This document shows, piece after piece, positions 5,157 through 6,270 of a stretch of 6,270 nucleotides of DNA. Both the position numbers and the translations under genes were made by a program. The notes beneath the pieces are model-generated. The model was not told the DNA's origin and searched no databases. It was given only the letters and a program-made list of their open reading frames with translations. The stretch spans positions 1 through 6,270 of the forward strand of contig JAFAZL010000854.1 in the NCBI GenBank assembly GCA_019239815.1, given 5' to 3'. The first letter of the stretch is position 1, and each line of letters starts with the position of its first letter. The stretch is from Acidobacteriota bacterium (lineage in GTDB: Bacteria; Acidobacteriota; Terriglobia; Acidoferrales; UBA7541).

Positions 5157-6270
5157 GCTCCAAGCTCCTCTGTCGCATCTATCCTCACCCAAGCCACCGC
5201 TCCTACCAGCAACAATGCCACCATCGGCACGAACGGCGCGTCATAGCTGTGAAATCGCTCCACGATATAACCGAACGCCAGCGCCCCCACGAGTCCACCC
5301 AACTGTGCGCTCGTATTCATCAATCCCACGATCGCCCCTGAATGCCGCCGCCCGATGTCTAGGCACACACCGAACACAATGGACTGTTGAAACGTGATCG
5401 CCCCATACATGAGCGCGAGCAAAGCCAATCCAAGTATTTGCCGCTGCGTCAAAACTGCAGCAAGCGCAAATATCGCCGCGGCGATCAGAGCGATCGTTCC
5501 CGGGATTCGTCGCCCGTTCTTCAATCCAATGCGTTGTACCAGCCGATCGCTGAAAAAACCTCCGAACACATTCGCACCACCCGCAATCACGTACGGCAGA
5601 AACGAGAAAACGAGTCCCGCCTCGCTAAACCCTCGGCCCTTCACCAGAAATGTGTGAAACCACGTCTGAAAAAAATTGTAGACGTACACATAGCAGAAAG
5701 CGGTGATCAACATCGCTAGAATGGTTGGCGATCGAAGCGCGACTCCCAGTGGAAACTTCTCGTGCGACGCCTGCGGCGTTGCGGCCACCCTTCCTTGCTC
5801 TCTTGCAACGCTCCCCTTCTGCGCGGGCGAATCGCGGAACCACAGATACCAGACGCTGGCCCACACCACGCCCAACACTCCGAACGCGTAGAATGATGCT
5901 CGCCAGCCATAGCGCATGTGAATGGGCACAACCAGAAGCGGCGATAAAGCTCCGCCAGCTTGGCTTGCCAGCAGAAAGATTCCGAAGAGCGTGCCTCTTT
6001 GCGATGGCGCAAACCAGCGACGGACGACGATGCCCGCGTTAGGAAAAGCTCCTGCCTCGCCTGCGCCAAACAAAAACCGCACGACAAGTAGAGCCGGATA
6101 CCCGGCCACCAATCCCGTCAGCGCCGTAAATGCGGACCACCACAAAACGATCCGCGTCAATACTCGGCGCGCACCAATTCGATCGCCCAGCGCTCCGCTG
6201 GGAATTTCAAATACGCAGTACGCCAGCGTGAAAATCGCACTCACCCAGCCCCACGCAGCGGGGCTGATGT
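5141..6270 (-). CDS. MFS transporter, anion:cation symporter (ACS)-like (5' end outside window)
   Basis: The frame is open from the right edge to a TAG at 5141-5143, giving 375 visible residues. About 45-60 residues, including the first membrane helix, are probably missing. The GTG at 6244 lies inside helix 2 and is not the start. In the visible fragment, residues 25-35 are GALGDRIGARR, the MFS loop 2-3 motif. GAGEAGAFPNA (68-78) followed by RRWF, and WRASFYAFGVLGVVWASVWY (122-141) followed by LWFRDSP, are typical of ACS members such as hexuronate, glucarate or phthalate porters. A polar central loop (about 150-175) separates the two six-helix halves. It is an inner-membrane secondary transporter, probably for an organic anion, driven by an ion gradient. 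The exact substrate cannot be read. The last residues GAVTGE coincide with a heptamer repeat, so the C-terminus may be repeat-derived. Confidence 0.88.
   Translation of the reverse strand, partial: ISPAAWGWVSAIFTLAYCVFEIPSGALGDRIGARRVLTRIVLWWSAFTALTGLVAGYPALLVVRFLFGAGEAGAFPNAGIVVRRWFAPSQRGTLFGIFLLASQAGGALSPLLVVPIHMRYGWRASFYAFGVLGVVWASVWYLWFRDSPAQKGSVAREQGRVAATPQASHEKFPLGVALRSPTILAMLITAFCYVYVYNFFQTWFHTFLVKGRGFSEAGLVFSFLPYVIAGGANVFGGFFSDRLVQRIGLKNGRRIPGTIALIAAAIFALAAVLTQRQILGLALLALMYGAITFQQSIVFGVCLDIGRRHSGAIVGLMNTSAQLGGLVGALAFGYIVERFHSYDAPFVPMVALLLVGAVAWVRIDATEELGAVTGE

Noticed and set aside
3695..5246. Long plus-strand frames across the XRE gene and into the downstream spacer
   Set aside because: They run antisense to a clear helix-turn-helix protein, pass through repeats and the terminator, and have Arg/Ser-rich composition.

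Overview
The window looks like chromosomal DNA of an Acidobacteriota species, most likely of the Terriglobia/Acidobacteriales type. This is an inference. It rests on a full-length orphan permease of the 'acidobacterial duplicated orphan permease' (ADOP) architecture, GC-rich codon use with many C-ending codons, and intergenic DNA filled with short palindromes and degenerate heptamer or 8-10-mer repeats. I recognise no tRNA, rRNA, CRISPR array, transposase or phage gene.

Layout, left to right. (1) Positions 2-289 (+) hold the C-terminal half of a probable shikimate kinase whose start lies outside the window. (2) Positions 290-448 are a spacer with a four-unit heptamer repeat. (3) Positions 449-1180 (+) encode a small exported protein of unknown function. 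(4) Positions 1291-3762 (+) encode an 823-residue ADOP/MacB-FtsX-type permease with two periplasmic core plus FtsX halves and no ATPase. (5) Positions 3763-3997 carry two 'GTAGGGGCG' palindromes exactly 60 bp apart, then a factor-independent terminator that serves the minus strand. (6) Positions 3998-4753 (-) encode an unusual XRE-family regulator: an N-terminal four-cysteine zinc-ribbon-like knuckle, one helix-turn-helix and a histidine-rich tail. (7) Positions 4754-5140 contain no gene. They hold a near-consensus sigma-70 promoter for the XRE gene, a C8 tract and a direct repeat in its leader, a perfect 12-bp inverted repeat and two degenerate repeat patches. (8) Positions 5141-6270 (-) encode an MFS transporter of the anion:cation symporter (ACS) type, truncated by the window edge.

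How the genes relate. The exported protein and the ADOP permease share a strand, are 110 bp apart and may be co-transcribed, but nothing in the sequence proves that they work together. The XRE gene is an independent unit with its own promoter, leader, Shine-Dalgarno and terminator. The MFS gene lies upstream on the same strand but is separated by 387 bp of repeat-rich DNA. The aro gene fragment belongs to a different unit to the left.

I did not find a convincing new defence, mobile or biosynthetic system. The items most worth a second look are the XRE regulator with metal-ligand-like residues at both ends, the paired palindromes, and the heptamer repeats, one of which supplies the last codons and stop of the MFS gene.
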